A stretch of 64,000 nucleotides of DNA from Clostridia bacterium. GTDB lineage: Bacteria; Bacillota; Clostridia; Christensenellales; Pumilibacteraceae. The position numbers and the translations under genes are program-made. The notes under the pieces were generated by a model. The model saw only the letters and a list, made by a program, of their open reading frames with translations, was not told the DNA's origin and ran no database searches. Each line of letters opens with the position of its first letter. The first letter of the stretch is position 1. Below are positions 25,749 through 35,033 of the stretch, one piece after another. The DNA lies in the NCBI GenBank assembly GCA_022791915.1, contig JAAWAB010000021.1:1-64000 (forward strand), read 5' to 3'.

Positions 25749-26558
25749 TCACACCGACACTTGTTCCATGCCGCCGCTCGGCGCGCGGTAAAACACTTTA
25801 TCGCCCGCTACAACCAACGTACCCGCCCGCCGTTGCGCGTCGGTGAGCGCGTTTTCGGATAAATATACCGACATAGCAAGCCGCAACTTGGCAAACAGAT
25901 TGTCCGCCGTCTGAATCTCCCACTGCATGCCGCGCACTCCGTTCAATCGCGTAGTGAGCACAATGAAGTTGCCCGTAAGGTCAATCTCGCAAAACAGGTC
26001 TATCACCGTGTCGTAATAATCGAGCCGTTCGAGCGCCGAGAAAATTTCGGCAATTACGGCAGGCGTGTTGATTCCCGAAGATTGCGTAAACGCGAGCGTG
26101 TCGCCCACTTGCAAATCGGGCAAAGTGCCGTTATATTTCACGTCAATCAACGTGTCCGTTTCCGCCGAACCGACGTCGGCACGACGCAACACTCGCATAT
26201 CGTTTCCGCAGATATACGCAACGGTTCCCGACGTTACGCGCACATACTCCTTGATTTCTACGTAATTTATGTACACTCTGTTGGGAAACTTGCGCTCTAC
26301 GTTAAGCACGCGCACGTCGGCGGCAGATGCCTGTACCGACTTTATCACCTTGCTTTCGTTCACGAAAAATATGCTAGACCCTTTGCGGATTTTATGACTT
26401 GCCAGCACCTTATTGCGGCTTTCTTCGCAGTCCGATTCCTTTCTGTTTGCGCAATATGCGTTTACATGCTGTACGGAAAAAAGTACGCTGTTGAAAACTA
26501 CCAATAGCGTAATTGCCATAAGCACCGAAAATAGAATGATGAGCTTTTTGTTTCTCAT
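25749..26558 (-). CDS. ftsQ: FtsQ/DivIB cell division protein
   Basis: 269 residues: a short basic N-terminus, one membrane helix (LIILFSVLMAITLLVVFNSV), and an outside part with a POTRA-like segment and beta domain (VRVLNVERKFPNRVYINYVEIKEY is the FtsQ-like core, split here by position). It belongs to the FtsQLB complex that activates septal wall synthesis. Sequence identity to named proteins is weak, as usual, and the assignment rests on topology, the core segment and its place between murA and ftsA. Starts at 26558 or 26573 are possible; neither has a ribosome site. Confidence 0.85.
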   Translation of the reverse strand: MRNKKLIILFSVLMAITLLVVFNSVLFSVQHVNAYCANRKESDCEESRNKVLASHKIRKGSSIFFVNESKVIKSVQASAADVRVLNVERKFPNRVYINYVEIKEYVRVTSGTVAYICGNDMRVLRRADVGSAETDTLIDVKYNGTLPDLQVGDTLAFTQSSGINTPAVIAEIFSALERLDYYDTVIDLFCEIDLTGNFIVLTTRLNGVRGMQWEIQTADNLFAKLRLAMSVYLSENALTDAQRRAGTLVVAGDKVFYRAPSGGMEQVSV

Positions 26559-26698
26559 TCTTTTTGATAACATTATACGGGTACAAAAATCACATTTTTG
26601 CGGACGGCAACCTGCCGCCCCGTTCTGCGCACGCAAAACACCCGAATGTTGCAATCTCGTTCGCAAAACTCTTGCAAGCAAGCTTTTTGCTCGTTTCT

Positions 26699-26727
26699 AT
26701 TATATCATTTGTCGAAAAATAAATCAA
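26699..26727 (-). promoter_or_regulatory. ftsQ promoter containing a Spo0A box
   Basis: TTGATT (26722-26727), 17-bp spacer, TATAAT (26699-26704) on the minus strand. The spacer contains TTTGTCGAAAAAT on the plus strand (core TGTCGAA at 26710-26716), a full-length match to the classical Spo0A box. A box between -35 and -10 would fit repression. A second TATAAT lies at 26572-26577 without a -35 box. Confidence 0.5.
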
Positions 26728-26819
26728 GTTTTTTAAGGCAAAACCACACATTTGGGCGGACAAACCGAATTGCCCGCCCATTGTTTTTTATCTTTTCGGA
26801 TTATATTTTTGATACGCTG

Positions 26820-28073
26820 TTACACCCGAACGATGTCGGCACCCAATCGGGCAAAAGATTCTTCTATGTTCTTATAGCCGCGGTCGATGTGTTGCACGCC
26901 TCCGATAACCGTTTCGCCTTCCGCGCCCAACGCCGCCACCACAAGCGCCGCTCCGCCCCGCAAGTCTTCGGCAAGTACTTGCGTACCGTGCAACCCGTTC
27001 ACGCCTTTCACCACTGCCACACGGTCTTTTACGATAATTCTCGCGCCCATTTTTATGAGTTGCGCCGTATATTTGAACCGACTTTCAAACAGATTTTCCA
27101 CTATGCAACTCGACCCGTCCGCAGCCGCAAGCATAGCGGTAATCTGCGGTTGCATATCGGTGGGAAATCCGGGAAACGGCTGCGTTTCTATTTTATGTAC
27201 GGCGCGCAAGCGGTCGGTTACGCGTATAAAAACGCCGTCCGCAAACTCGTCTATTTTGCAACCCGCCCGCCGCATTTTCTGCAACACGGCATGCATATGT
27301 TCGGGGTCTATGCCCGTTATGCGCGCACTGCCGCCCGCCGTCCCCACGGCGGCAAGATAGGTTGCGGCGGCAATACGGTCGCCGATGGGCGTGTATTCTC
27401 CGCCGTGCAACGACGCAACGCCTTCCACGGTAATCACTCCCGTACCCGCGCCCGATACCTTTCCGCCGAGATAGTTGATAAAGTTCTGTAAATCCACGAT
27501 TTCGGGCTCGCGCGCCGCATTGCGAATTACCGTAACCCCCATGCCGAGCACGCCCGCCATCATCAGATTTTCGGTGGCGCCCACGCTCGGAAAGTCAAGG
27601 TCGACCACCCCGCCCGTCTTTTCGCTTCCGTCGCACACAATCATTCCGTTTACTTCGGTAACTTTCACGCCCAAACATTTCAGCCCGTAAATATGTAAGT
27701 CTATGGGGCGCAATCCGATTTCGCACCCGCCGGGATAGCTGATATCCGCAAATCGGAACCGTGCCAGAATGGGACCCAGAATAAACACCGACGAACGGAT
27801 TCCGCTCGTCAGGTCGGCTGTTACCAGTTTGGGATTGGCGTTTTTACAGTCGATAACCAGCGTATCGCCTTCGAGCACCGCATAACCGCCGATAGACCGA
27901 ATAATTTCAATCATGCAAAAAATATCGGCTATCGACGGGCAATTATGTATATGAATTTCTTTCTCCGACATGATACAACACGCAATCAGCGGCAAAACCG
28001 AGTTTTTTGCGCCCGTTACGTGCAACTCCCCGTCAAGCCGCCGTTTTCCGCGGATAATAATTTGGTTTTTCAT
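26820..28073 (-). CDS. murA: MurA, UDP-N-acetylglucosamine 1-carboxyvinyltransferase
   Basis: 417 residues. It catalyses the first committed step of peptidoglycan synthesis, enolpyruvyl transfer to UDP-GlcNAc. Visible are GAKNSVLPLIAC with the catalytic Lys, SYPGGCEIGLRPIDLH with the fosfomycin-target Cys, and FPTDMQPQ. The two inside-out alpha/beta halves are complete. It has its own promoter (28097-28125) after the terminator of the giant operon. A 246-bp gap separates it from ftsQ; this holds the ftsQ promoter and a GC-rich hairpin. Confidence 0.98.
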   Translation of the reverse strand: MKNQIIIRGKRRLDGELHVTGAKNSVLPLIACCIMSEKEIHIHNCPSIADIFCMIEIIRSIGGYAVLEGDTLVIDCKNANPKLVTADLTSGIRSSVFILGPILARFRFADISYPGGCEIGLRPIDLHIYGLKCLGVKVTEVNGMIVCDGSEKTGGVVDLDFPSVGATENLMMAGVLGMGVTVIRNAAREPEIVDLQNFINYLGGKVSGAGTGVITVEGVASLHGGEYTPIGDRIAAATYLAAVGTAGGSARITGIDPEHMHAVLQKMRRAGCKIDEFADGVFIRVTDRLRAVHKIETQPFPGFPTDMQPQITAMLAAADGSSCIVENLFESRFKYTAQLIKMGARIIVKDRVAVVKGVNGLHGTQVLAEDLRGGAALVVAALGAEGETVIGGVQHIDRGYKNIEESFARLGADIVRV

Positions 28074-28096
28074 ACATACCGTCCTACGTTCAAGAT

Positions 28097-28125
28097 ATAT
28101 TACTAATGTATGAAAATTCCGTCAA
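28097..28125 (-). promoter_or_regulatory. murA promoter
   Basis: TTGACG (28120-28125), 17-bp spacer, TAATAT (28097-28102) on the minus strand, leaving a short leader with an AGGACGG site. The 9-mer GTAACAGAT occurs twice upstream on the same strand (about 28125 and 28171). Confidence 0.55.
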
Positions 28126-28233
28126 TCTGTTACTGCGCACCCCGCCGTGAAAAGCCGAAATGTCCTATCTGTTACACAGTCGGCAACTTCTGTAAAACGT
28201 AGTATGCTTTACCCTGTTTACATACGCGCACAC

Positions 28234-28266
28234 AAAAAAGACGCAACGGTTCATCGTTACGTCTTT
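28234..28266 (-). terminator. Terminator of the giant-gene operon
   Basis: On the minus strand a stem pairing AAAAGACG-TAACG with CGTTGCGTCTTTT (one mismatch), a 6-nt loop and a T-run, about 20 nt after the stop at 28287. Confidence 0.8.
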
Positions 28267-28286
28267 TACATTTTTTCGTTATATCT

Positions 28287-31200
28287 TTATTTCTTTAAGC
28301 GGGCACGCAATTTGTCGAGCACCAAAGAGTTTGCCAGTCGGCGCACTCTGTCGGTCTGCTCGTCAATCTGTATGGTGGTAAATTCTTGCGGCAAGATATC
28401 TTTCACAATCTCTTCCACCTCGCTGTGCGGTACGCCGCCGTCGCCGAGCTGTTGAACGAGTTGCTCCATGATGAGCTTGTTTGCAACCTGTTTGGCAAGC
28501 CGCGCGGCAATGTCCATTTCTTCGCTCGTAGGCGGAATGGGCTCTTGTACACCCCGTTCTTCGGGATTCATTACAAGCATGCCTTCGCTTACTTCGGGCA
28601 TCGAGAACCGCACCGACTCGATTTTGGAAATCAATTCGTCGCCGCTCAATCCGCTTTCCTCCTGATTCGCGGTTGCGGTTGCCGTCTTATTCGCCGACGA
28701 CTTTTTTCGCCCGCCCTTGTTTCCCGATTTGCTACGCGCCGCGGTTGCCTTTTTCTTTGCGGGAGCCTTGGGCTTTTCCTCTTCTTCCACAAACTCGGCA
28801 ATCTGATTGAGTTCGGCTTTCAAATCGTTAATCGACTGCGAAAGCGTACCGTCCTCGCCTGCGCTTCTGCTATCGGCAATGGTTACGAGTTCGTCTTTGA
28901 GTTTGGATATTTCGTTGAGAATTTTCTTGCTGTCCGAAACGGTGTTCTGCCGTTCCATTTCTTCGCGGAGTGCCGAAATCTCTTCCAGAATGGCGCTGTT
29001 GTCTATGGTTACGGGCTCGCCCAAATTGCGGTCGAGCGCTTCGCGCAGACTTTCGATTTCGTCGCGCAGTTCGTACGACGAAACGCCGGGCGTAGCCGCC
29101 GACGCCGACAAAGACGCCGCGATTTCCGCTTTCAGGCTTTCGATTCGTTCGTTCAAACGTTCGTCCGAAACGGCGCCCGAATTTTCGGCAAAACGCGTTT
29201 CGAGCATTTTGGCGATTTCCGCCACAAAATTCATGGTGGTGGCGTCCGCGTCTTTCCGATTGCGCATTTCTGCGCGGAGCGATTCCAGTCCGTCAAAAAT
29301 TTCCGCATTCGCCTTTTCCGCATCTTTACGGTCGGCGAGTTCGGCTTTGAGCAAGGAAAGTTCGTTCAGAATTTCCGCATTTGCTTTTTCGGTTTCTTTG
29401 CGGTCGGCGAGTTCGGCTTTGAGTTGCGCCAACTCGTCTAAAATTTCCGCACTCGCCTTTTCCGCATCTTTACGATTGGCAAGTTCGGCTTTCAGCGACG
29501 CGATTTCTTGGAGAACTTCGGCGTTCGCGTCTTGACTTGCACTCTGTTTGAGAGCGGCAAGTTCGGCGCGCAGTTCACCGAAACGCGCTTCCGTTTTCTC
29601 GCTGTCGTCTACCGCAATGTTGGTGAGTTTGTCTTTCATATCCGAAAGTTCTTCGGATAATTCTCTCGTTTCGTCCGCCTGCTTGATGAGCGCAATTTCG
29701 TCACGCAAAGAGGAGATTTCGTCGAGAATGATGTTGTTGTAACTCTCGTAAACCACATCGCCGTTCGTTCCGTCGTTCACGTTCGCCATGCTGATGGCAA
29801 ACAACTGGTCGCGCAAAGATTGTACTTCGGCAATGAGTTCTTCTTTGGATTTATCTTCCTGCGGCGCGGTACGCGTTTTGTTCAGTTCGTCCTTAAACGC
29901 TTGGAATTCGTCGCGCAGAGCCAGTACTTCGTTGATGATTCCGAGGTCGGGTTCTTCCTTGATAGAGCGCACGTCCTCTTTGATGGCGTCCACCGCTTCC
30001 ATAATGCCCGCCGTTTCTTCGGATACGTTGCTTTCGCGCATGCGTTCGATTTCTTCGCGCAAGGCAAGCACTTCGCCGAGTACCGCTTCGTTTTCGCTTT
30101 CGGCAACGGGCGCGGAATCCATCTGTTCGCGCAGTGCCGCAATCTCTTCACGCAAAGAAAGCACTTCGCCGAGCACCACCGTATCGGGTTCGCTCTCCGC
30201 GCTTGCGGGCGCCGTATTCATCTGCTCGCGCAGTGCCGCAATCTCTTCACGTAGAGAAAGTACTTCGCCGAGCACTGCCGTGTCGGGTTCGCTCTCCGCA
30301 GAAACCGACATGGTTTCGATTTGTTCGCGCAACGCCGCCACCTGACTGACAACGGGCGTTAAATCTACCGTAACGTCGCCGCTTTCGTCCACAATCGGTT
30401 GGACGGAACGCGCCTGAATCTCCTGACGCAACGCCGCCACTTCGTCGAACAGTTCGGAAACGGTAACGGCGGGAACGGTATCGTTGCTTTGCACATTGCC
30501 GCTTTCCAGCATTGCTTTGATTTCGCGCAACTCTTCCGACATCGTTTTGTGCGTTGCCGTATCGTCGCTTAATACGCCGTTCACGGCAAGCGCCTGTAAA
30601 TCGATAAGCTGGTCGCGAATACTCTGCATTTCTTCGTGCAGGTCGGGCGCCGAAACTTCGGCAAGTTTTTCGCCGATTACCGAATACAGTTCGTTTTTGA
30701 ACGCCTGCAACTCGTCGGCAAACGCCGCTTTTTCCGCTTGTGCGTCGCTTTCGCGCGCGGCGGCAACCGTTTCGTTCGCCGCCGAAAAATCTGTTTTAAG
30801 CGCGGCAACTTCGTCTTTCACGTTGATGATTTCGTCGAGCACCACGTTCAGTTCGTTGGAAACCGCCGTGTCGCGCGCGGCACCGTCTTCGGCAAGCGTC
30901 GTACGGCGCGAAATCATATCTTTGATTTCCGAAAGCGCAGCTTTAATATCTTCGATTTCGTTCGCCTGCTCGGCAAGCGTTTCTTCCCGCACTTCGGCGA
31001 TATCGCTGTGCAATCCCGTGAGTTCGTCTAAAATCACCGAGATATTTTCGTCGGCAACGGCAATGGAAGGTTGCGGCTCGCCCCCTTCTCCCTGCGACGC
31101 CACCATATTCGCCACGTCGTCTTTATACGATTGAATTTCATCGCGCAACGAAACGATTTCGCTCAACAACATATTCACTTCGTCGCTTGTGGGTGTTACG

Positions 31201-34200
31201 CCCGCCGATACAATGCTGTCGGCGTCCGTTCTGCCCGCTTTTATGTCCGAAACGTCCGCTTTGAGTTCGAGCAAATCGCCTTTAAGACCTTCCAACTCGT
31301 TCGCCACGTCGTTGGTGTCTAAAATCCGCGCCGACTTTACGTCTTCACGCAACGAAAGAATTTCGGCAACGGTGTCGTATTCGTCGAACGACGCCAACTT
31401 TTCTTTAATGGCGGCAATGTCGTCCATCAGTAGCGACATATCTTCGTTTTCCAACGTAGCGTTAATCGAATCCATGTCGGAACCGTCGTCCATATTAGCT
31501 TCGATTTGATTGCGGATAAACGTGAGGTCGTCCTGCATTTTCACGATATCGGACGACGCGTCCGCGCCCATGTTCAGTCTGTCTTTAATGTCGGCAACGT
31601 CCGCCATTAAAACCTGCATATTGAGCGCCGCATCGTCGGTTGCGCCGCGGAACAGTTTTTCTTTGATTTCCGCCACGTCACCCAAAATAGCTTCCATGTT
31701 GGCGGCATTGGCGGCATCCCGCTCGCCCGCTTCCGTCATGCGTGCGTCTAAACTTTCCACCGACGAACGCACCGCATCCGCCTCGTCGAACGAAAGCGCC
31801 GCACACAGCGTTTCCACCTTTTCGGCAATAAGAGCGGATTGCGCCGCACTTGCGTCCGCCTGCTCCTGCTGCGCCGATTCCAGCCCGCTCAAACGCTCGC
31901 GCAACGCCGCGATTTCGGTTAAAAGCGTTTGCTGTTCTTCTTCGGTTGCCGAAACGGCGGCAAGACTCTGTTCTAATTCTTTTAAGTGCACTTGCTCTTT
32001 GATTTCGGCAAGCGACGATTTGATTTCTCCGCCCGCTTTCTCGTATACCGAATAAATTTCGTTCACGCGCGCCGATATGGAAAGAATTTCATCGTATATG
32101 TTGGTGCTCTCCGTTCCTTCGGGCGGCGCAAACATTTCGGCAAGACGCCCGAGTTCTTCGGACACGGTCGTCTGATTTTCGGCTACAAGCATTCCGTTGG
32201 CATTCACCGCTTCTTCGATTGCGGCGCTCTTTTCTTTTAATTCTTCGAGCGCGGCAAGCATAGGTTGCTGACCGTCGAGAATAAGCTGTGCGTTTTCGGC
32301 AACCGCGTCGCCCATTACGGTATATTGCTCGGCAACTGCGTCCAAAGTCGGCAAAGCGGCAATCTGCGTTTCGAGCAAGCTCATTTTTTCGTCGAATTCG
32401 GCTTTGAGCGATTCCACCTGTTCGGAAACGTTGCTTTCCAGTTGCGTAGCCACGCCGTCGCGCACGTAAGCGATATCGGCAAGAATCTTTTCACGGTCGG
32501 ACGCGGTAAGCGCCTGACTTTCTTCGTAAGCGGTGCGGAAATCCACGATTCCGTCGAGTATGGCGGAAAGAAGTTCGCTCGACACCAAACCATCCATTTC
32601 GGCTTTGATTTCGGCAAGCTGTTCGGTCAGTTTTTCGGCGGTATCGCCTTCCACTGCCGACAAGTCTTCATAGAGTTTATCGAACTGCGCGGCGATATCG
32701 TCGTACAGTTTATCGAATTGCACCGTGGAATTTACCGACTCGGGCAATGTCGCAAGGTCGGCGCGCACTTCGTCTATTTGGGCAAGAAGTGTTTCCTGCG
32801 CGGCAAGTTTTTCTTTGATTTCATCGAGCGCGGCAAGCATAACCGACCGATTTTCTCCGTCTGCCGTTTCCAAACGCTCGTTGATACGGTCTACGATTTC
32901 GTCGGTTTGCGCGGTAATATCGGGTTGTACTTCCACCGCATCGATAGGTTCCGCACCGTGCTCCCGCTCCACAACTACGGGTTCTTCCCGAACAAATTGC
33001 TCGTTTATGCGGCTTTCGATTGCCGCCAGTCTGTCGGATACCGTCGCAAAGTTTGTGCGCACGTCGGTAGCCAAACCTTCGAGGTCGACTTTTGCGTTGA
33101 GCGCGTACAACATGGATTTCAGATTGTCAAGCGAACCTTCCACCGAGCCGTCCGACACCGTTTGCACAGGTTCGGCTTGTGCGGTTGCGGCAACACCGTC
33201 GTCGCCGTGATACCCCAGCGTTTTGGGGTCGTTCGCCACCGACGCCACCGCCTCGCTCAATTCGTCCACCGCATTGATAAGCGAATTCAAGCGGTCGGAT
33301 ACCGAATCGCCGTCTTCGAAATGCATGGCGTCACTCGTGGGCAAAGGCATTACGGGCGCATATACCACAACGTCGCCCACCCGCAAATCGGAAAGTTCGG
33401 ATAAAAGCGCTTTGATTTCGTGTTCGGCGGAAAACTTCGCGCTTTCCGACACGGCGGCTTTGCGCTCGGCGTCTGCCGAAAGAATATCGTCGTACAGTCC
33501 CGCGTTCACGGTCACGTTTTTGGAGCCTTCGGCATCGTTACGCGCCGCAATCATATCGGGCAAGAATTCCAAAGCCGCGTCGATATCTTCCCTTTTTATG
33601 CGCTCGGCAAACGATATACACTTGTATACCGCGTCTTTCTTCGCCGACGGCACGGTAACTTTGCCCGTGGCGGCACCGAACGAACAAACGGCGTCAAACA
33701 CACTGCGGTCTACGGGCGTGTTCATCAGTTCCGTGAGCACAATGTTGTATGCCGACAATGCGTCGCTCGTAATGAAATCCTGTGCGTTTACCGACGCAAC
33801 AAAATTTTCCACCGCTTCGAGTTTGGCACGGAAATCGGTGCTGTTGGCAACGGTAACATGCAACAAATCGAGGTCGGTATACGCTTTCAGCGCCATATTC
33901 ACCAGATTCTGCTGATTGGGGTCGTTACTGCCCACCATGCCTTTGAGTTCGTATACCGAACGCATGATTTCGGTTAAATCTACCCCGCCGTTTTCCATTT
34001 TAAGACGGGAAAGTTTGTGCAACAGTTTCTGGTCGACCGCACTGCCCGCGTTCGTAGTTGCCGCAGGCGCGGCGGCAATGCTCTCTTTAATGGCGGCGGC
34101 GCTTTCTTCGTATGCCGCTTTCAAGCCCGCAACGGTTGCCGAAACTTCGTTCATCAGGTCGGCATGGTCGTGTACGGGACGCGATTCGAGCGTAGCCACG

Positions 34201-35006
34201 GCAGAACGGATTTCGTTCAGCTTTGCCATGAGTTCGTCGGGCGCGCCCATGGTGTCGAGCTTGGATTTGAGCGCGGCGATATCCGAAAGGATATGCGCGT
34301 CCGAATCGCGCGTGGAACGAAGCAGCGATTCGTTTATATTTACCAGTTTATTGATTTCTTTGGAAGAAACCTGCGGGGCTTCGGGCAACAGAGCGGTAGC
34401 AGGCGCACCCGCAGGTAATGCGGCGCGCTTTGCGCTTTCGGGCTGTTGCAGTTCTTCGATTCGCTCGTTTAAGCGCTTGATTTCGGATAGAAACTGCGTT
34501 TCGTTCTGCCGTTTTTCGCGCTCCATTTCTTCTTTTAAGCGCGTGAGTTCCACATGCATCGATTGTTCGTTCTGCGTTTTGGAAAGCTCGTCGCGCAGAC
34601 GCGAAATCTCGTTGTACATAACAACTTCGTTGCCGTTTTGTTGCGGCACCGAAAAGAGCAAATGCGGCTGTATTGCGGGATACGGCTGTTGCGGCTGTAC
34701 AACGGCAGGTTGCTGATTCATATTGCGTTTGAGTTCGGCAAGTTCGTCCAACACCTGATTCAGACGGTCGTCGTAATACTGATCGTCGTATCCGTCGTCG
34801 TACGGCTCTTCTTCGTATTCCTCCTCGTCGTACGGTTCTTCGTCCTCGTACTCCTCGTCGTCATACTCTTCTTCATACTCCTCGTCGTCGTATTCGTCGC
34901 CGTCGTCGTACTCTTCGTCGCGTTCGATTACTTCTTCTTCGTATTCGTCGTAATCGTCCTCGTCCGCCATAGTCAACTTATTCATTTCATCATACAAATT
35001 TTTCAT
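28287..35006 (-). CDS. Giant cytoplasmic coiled-coil protein (2239 aa), unknown
   Basis: No family recognised. No signal peptide or membrane helix. Residues 15-80 are almost all Asp, Glu and Tyr. Residues about 85-2050 are heptad-like segments of the form LREEIAALREQM and LKAELADRK, joined by short linkers, predicting a very long rod or many short bundles. Two sets of in-frame tandem repeats lie in the rod (99-bp and 72-bp units). Around 2070-2110 a Lys/Ser-rich segment (KKKATAARSKSGNKGG) is followed by a compact helical C-terminal domain (ending RRLANSLVLDKLRARLKK). It is the last gene of a three-giant operon, 27 nt after the previous gene. A scaffold or cytoskeletal role is inferred only from shape. 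Confidence 0.9.
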   Translation of the reverse strand: MKNLYDEMNKLTMADEDDYDEYEEEVIERDEEYDDGDEYDDEEYEEEYDDEEYEDEEPYDEEEYEEEPYDDGYDDQYYDDRLNQVLDELAELKRNMNQQPAVVQPQQPYPAIQPHLLFSVPQQNGNEVVMYNEISRLRDELSKTQNEQSMHVELTRLKEEMEREKRQNETQFLSEIKRLNERIEELQQPESAKRAALPAGAPATALLPEAPQVSSKEINKLVNINESLLRSTRDSDAHILSDIAALKSKLDTMGAPDELMAKLNEIRSAVATLESRPVHDHADLMNEVSATVAGLKAAYEESAAAIKESIAAAPAATTNAGSAVDQKLLHKLSRLKMENGGVDLTEIMRSVYELKGMVGSNDPNQQNLVNMALKAYTDLDLLHVTVANSTDFRAKLEAVENFVASVNAQDFITSDALSAYNIVLTELMNTPVDRSVFDAVCSFGAATGKVTVPSAKKDAVYKCISFAERIKREDIDAALEFLPDMIAARNDAEGSKNVTVNAGLYDDILSADAERKAAVSESAKFSAEHEIKALLSELSDLRVGDVVVYAPVMPLPTSDAMHFEDGDSVSDRLNSLINAVDELSEAVASVANDPKTLGYHGDDGVAATAQAEPVQTVSDGSVEGSLDNLKSMLYALNAKVDLEGLATDVRTNFATVSDRLAAIESRINEQFVREEPVVVEREHGAEPIDAVEVQPDITAQTDEIVDRINERLETADGENRSVMLAALDEIKEKLAAQETLLAQIDEVRADLATLPESVNSTVQFDKLYDDIAAQFDKLYEDLSAVEGDTAEKLTEQLAEIKAEMDGLVSSELLSAILDGIVDFRTAYEESQALTASDREKILADIAYVRDGVATQLESNVSEQVESLKAEFDEKMSLLETQIAALPTLDAVAEQYTVMGDAVAENAQLILDGQQPMLAALEELKEKSAAIEEAVNANGMLVAENQTTVSEELGRLAEMFAPPEGTESTNIYDEILSISARVNEIYSVYEKAGGEIKSSLAEIKEQVHLKELEQSLAAVSATEEEQQTLLTEIAALRERLSGLESAQQEQADASAAQSALIAEKVETLCAALSFDEADAVRSSVESLDARMTEAGERDAANAANMEAILGDVAEIKEKLFRGATDDAALNMQVLMADVADIKDRLNMGADASSDIVKMQDDLTFIRNQIEANMDDGSDMDSINATLENEDMSLLMDDIAAIKEKLASFDEYDTVAEILSLREDVKSARILDTNDVANELEGLKGDLLELKADVSDIKAGRTDADSIVSAGVTPTSDEVNMLLSEIVSLRDEIQSYKDDVANMVASQGEGGEPQPSIAVADENISVILDELTGLHSDIAEVREETLAEQANEIEDIKAALSEIKDMISRRTTLAEDGAARDTAVSNELNVVLDEIINVKDEVAALKTDFSAANETVAAARESDAQAEKAAFADELQAFKNELYSVIGEKLAEVSAPDLHEEMQSIRDQLIDLQALAVNGVLSDDTATHKTMSEELREIKAMLESGNVQSNDTVPAVTVSELFDEVAALRQEIQARSVQPIVDESGDVTVDLTPVVSQVAALREQIETMSVSAESEPDTAVLGEVLSLREEIAALREQMNTAPASAESEPDTVVLGEVLSLREEIAALREQMDSAPVAESENEAVLGEVLALREEIERMRESNVSEETAGIMEAVDAIKEDVRSIKEEPDLGIINEVLALRDEFQAFKDELNKTRTAPQEDKSKEELIAEVQSLRDQLFAISMANVNDGTNGDVVYESYNNIILDEISSLRDEIALIKQADETRELSEELSDMKDKLTNIAVDDSEKTEARFGELRAELAALKQSASQDANAEVLQEIASLKAELANRKDAEKASAEILDELAQLKAELADRKETEKANAEILNELSLLKAELADRKDAEKANAEIFDGLESLRAEMRNRKDADATTMNFVAEIAKMLETRFAENSGAVSDERLNERIESLKAEIAASLSASAATPGVSSYELRDEIESLREALDRNLGEPVTIDNSAILEEISALREEMERQNTVSDSKKILNEISKLKDELVTIADSRSAGEDGTLSQSINDLKAELNQIAEFVEEEEKPKAPAKKKATAARSKSGNKGGRKKSSANKTATATANQEESGLSGDELISKIESVRFSMPEVSEGMLVMNPEERGVQEPIPPTSEEMDIAARLAKQVANKLIMEQLVQQLGDGGVPHSEVEEIVKDILPQEFTTIQIDEQTDRVRRLANSLVLDKLRARLKK
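29250..29540 (-). repeat. 72-bp in-frame tandem repeats in the giant coiled-coil gene
   Basis: Three clear copies of a 24-residue unit (LKAELADRKDAEKANAEIL) start every 72 bp; the DNA block CGGTCGGCGAGTTCGGCTTT recurs at 29329 and 29401 and in altered form at 29473. The copies differ mainly at third codon positions. Confidence 0.85.
30030..30325 (-). repeat. 99-bp in-frame tandem repeats in the giant coiled-coil gene
   Basis: Two nearly identical copies plus a diverged third encode units containing VLGEVLSLREEIAALREQM preceded by SAESEPDT. The DNA block starting GCGCAGTGCCGCAATCTC is at 30129 and again at 30228, exactly 99 bp apart. The high DNA identity points to recent duplication. Confidence 0.9.
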
Positions 35007-35033
35007 AATCTGCTCTTGCGCCTTTCTTCCTTT

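Noticed and set aside
26572-26577. TATAAT overlapping the first possible ftsQ ATG as another leaderless promoter
   Set aside because: No acceptable -35 box is found 16-18 bp upstream, and a better promoter stands at 26699-26727.
26754-26779. GC hairpin GGGCGG/CCGCCC as a murA terminator
   Set aside because: On the minus strand the stem is followed by AAATGTG rather than a T-run; T-rich DNA is on the wrong side for murA.
29250-30325. Regular DNA repeats that might be taken for CRISPR
   Set aside because: They are in-frame, contiguous coding repeats of 72 and 99 bp without spacers, and no cas genes are present.
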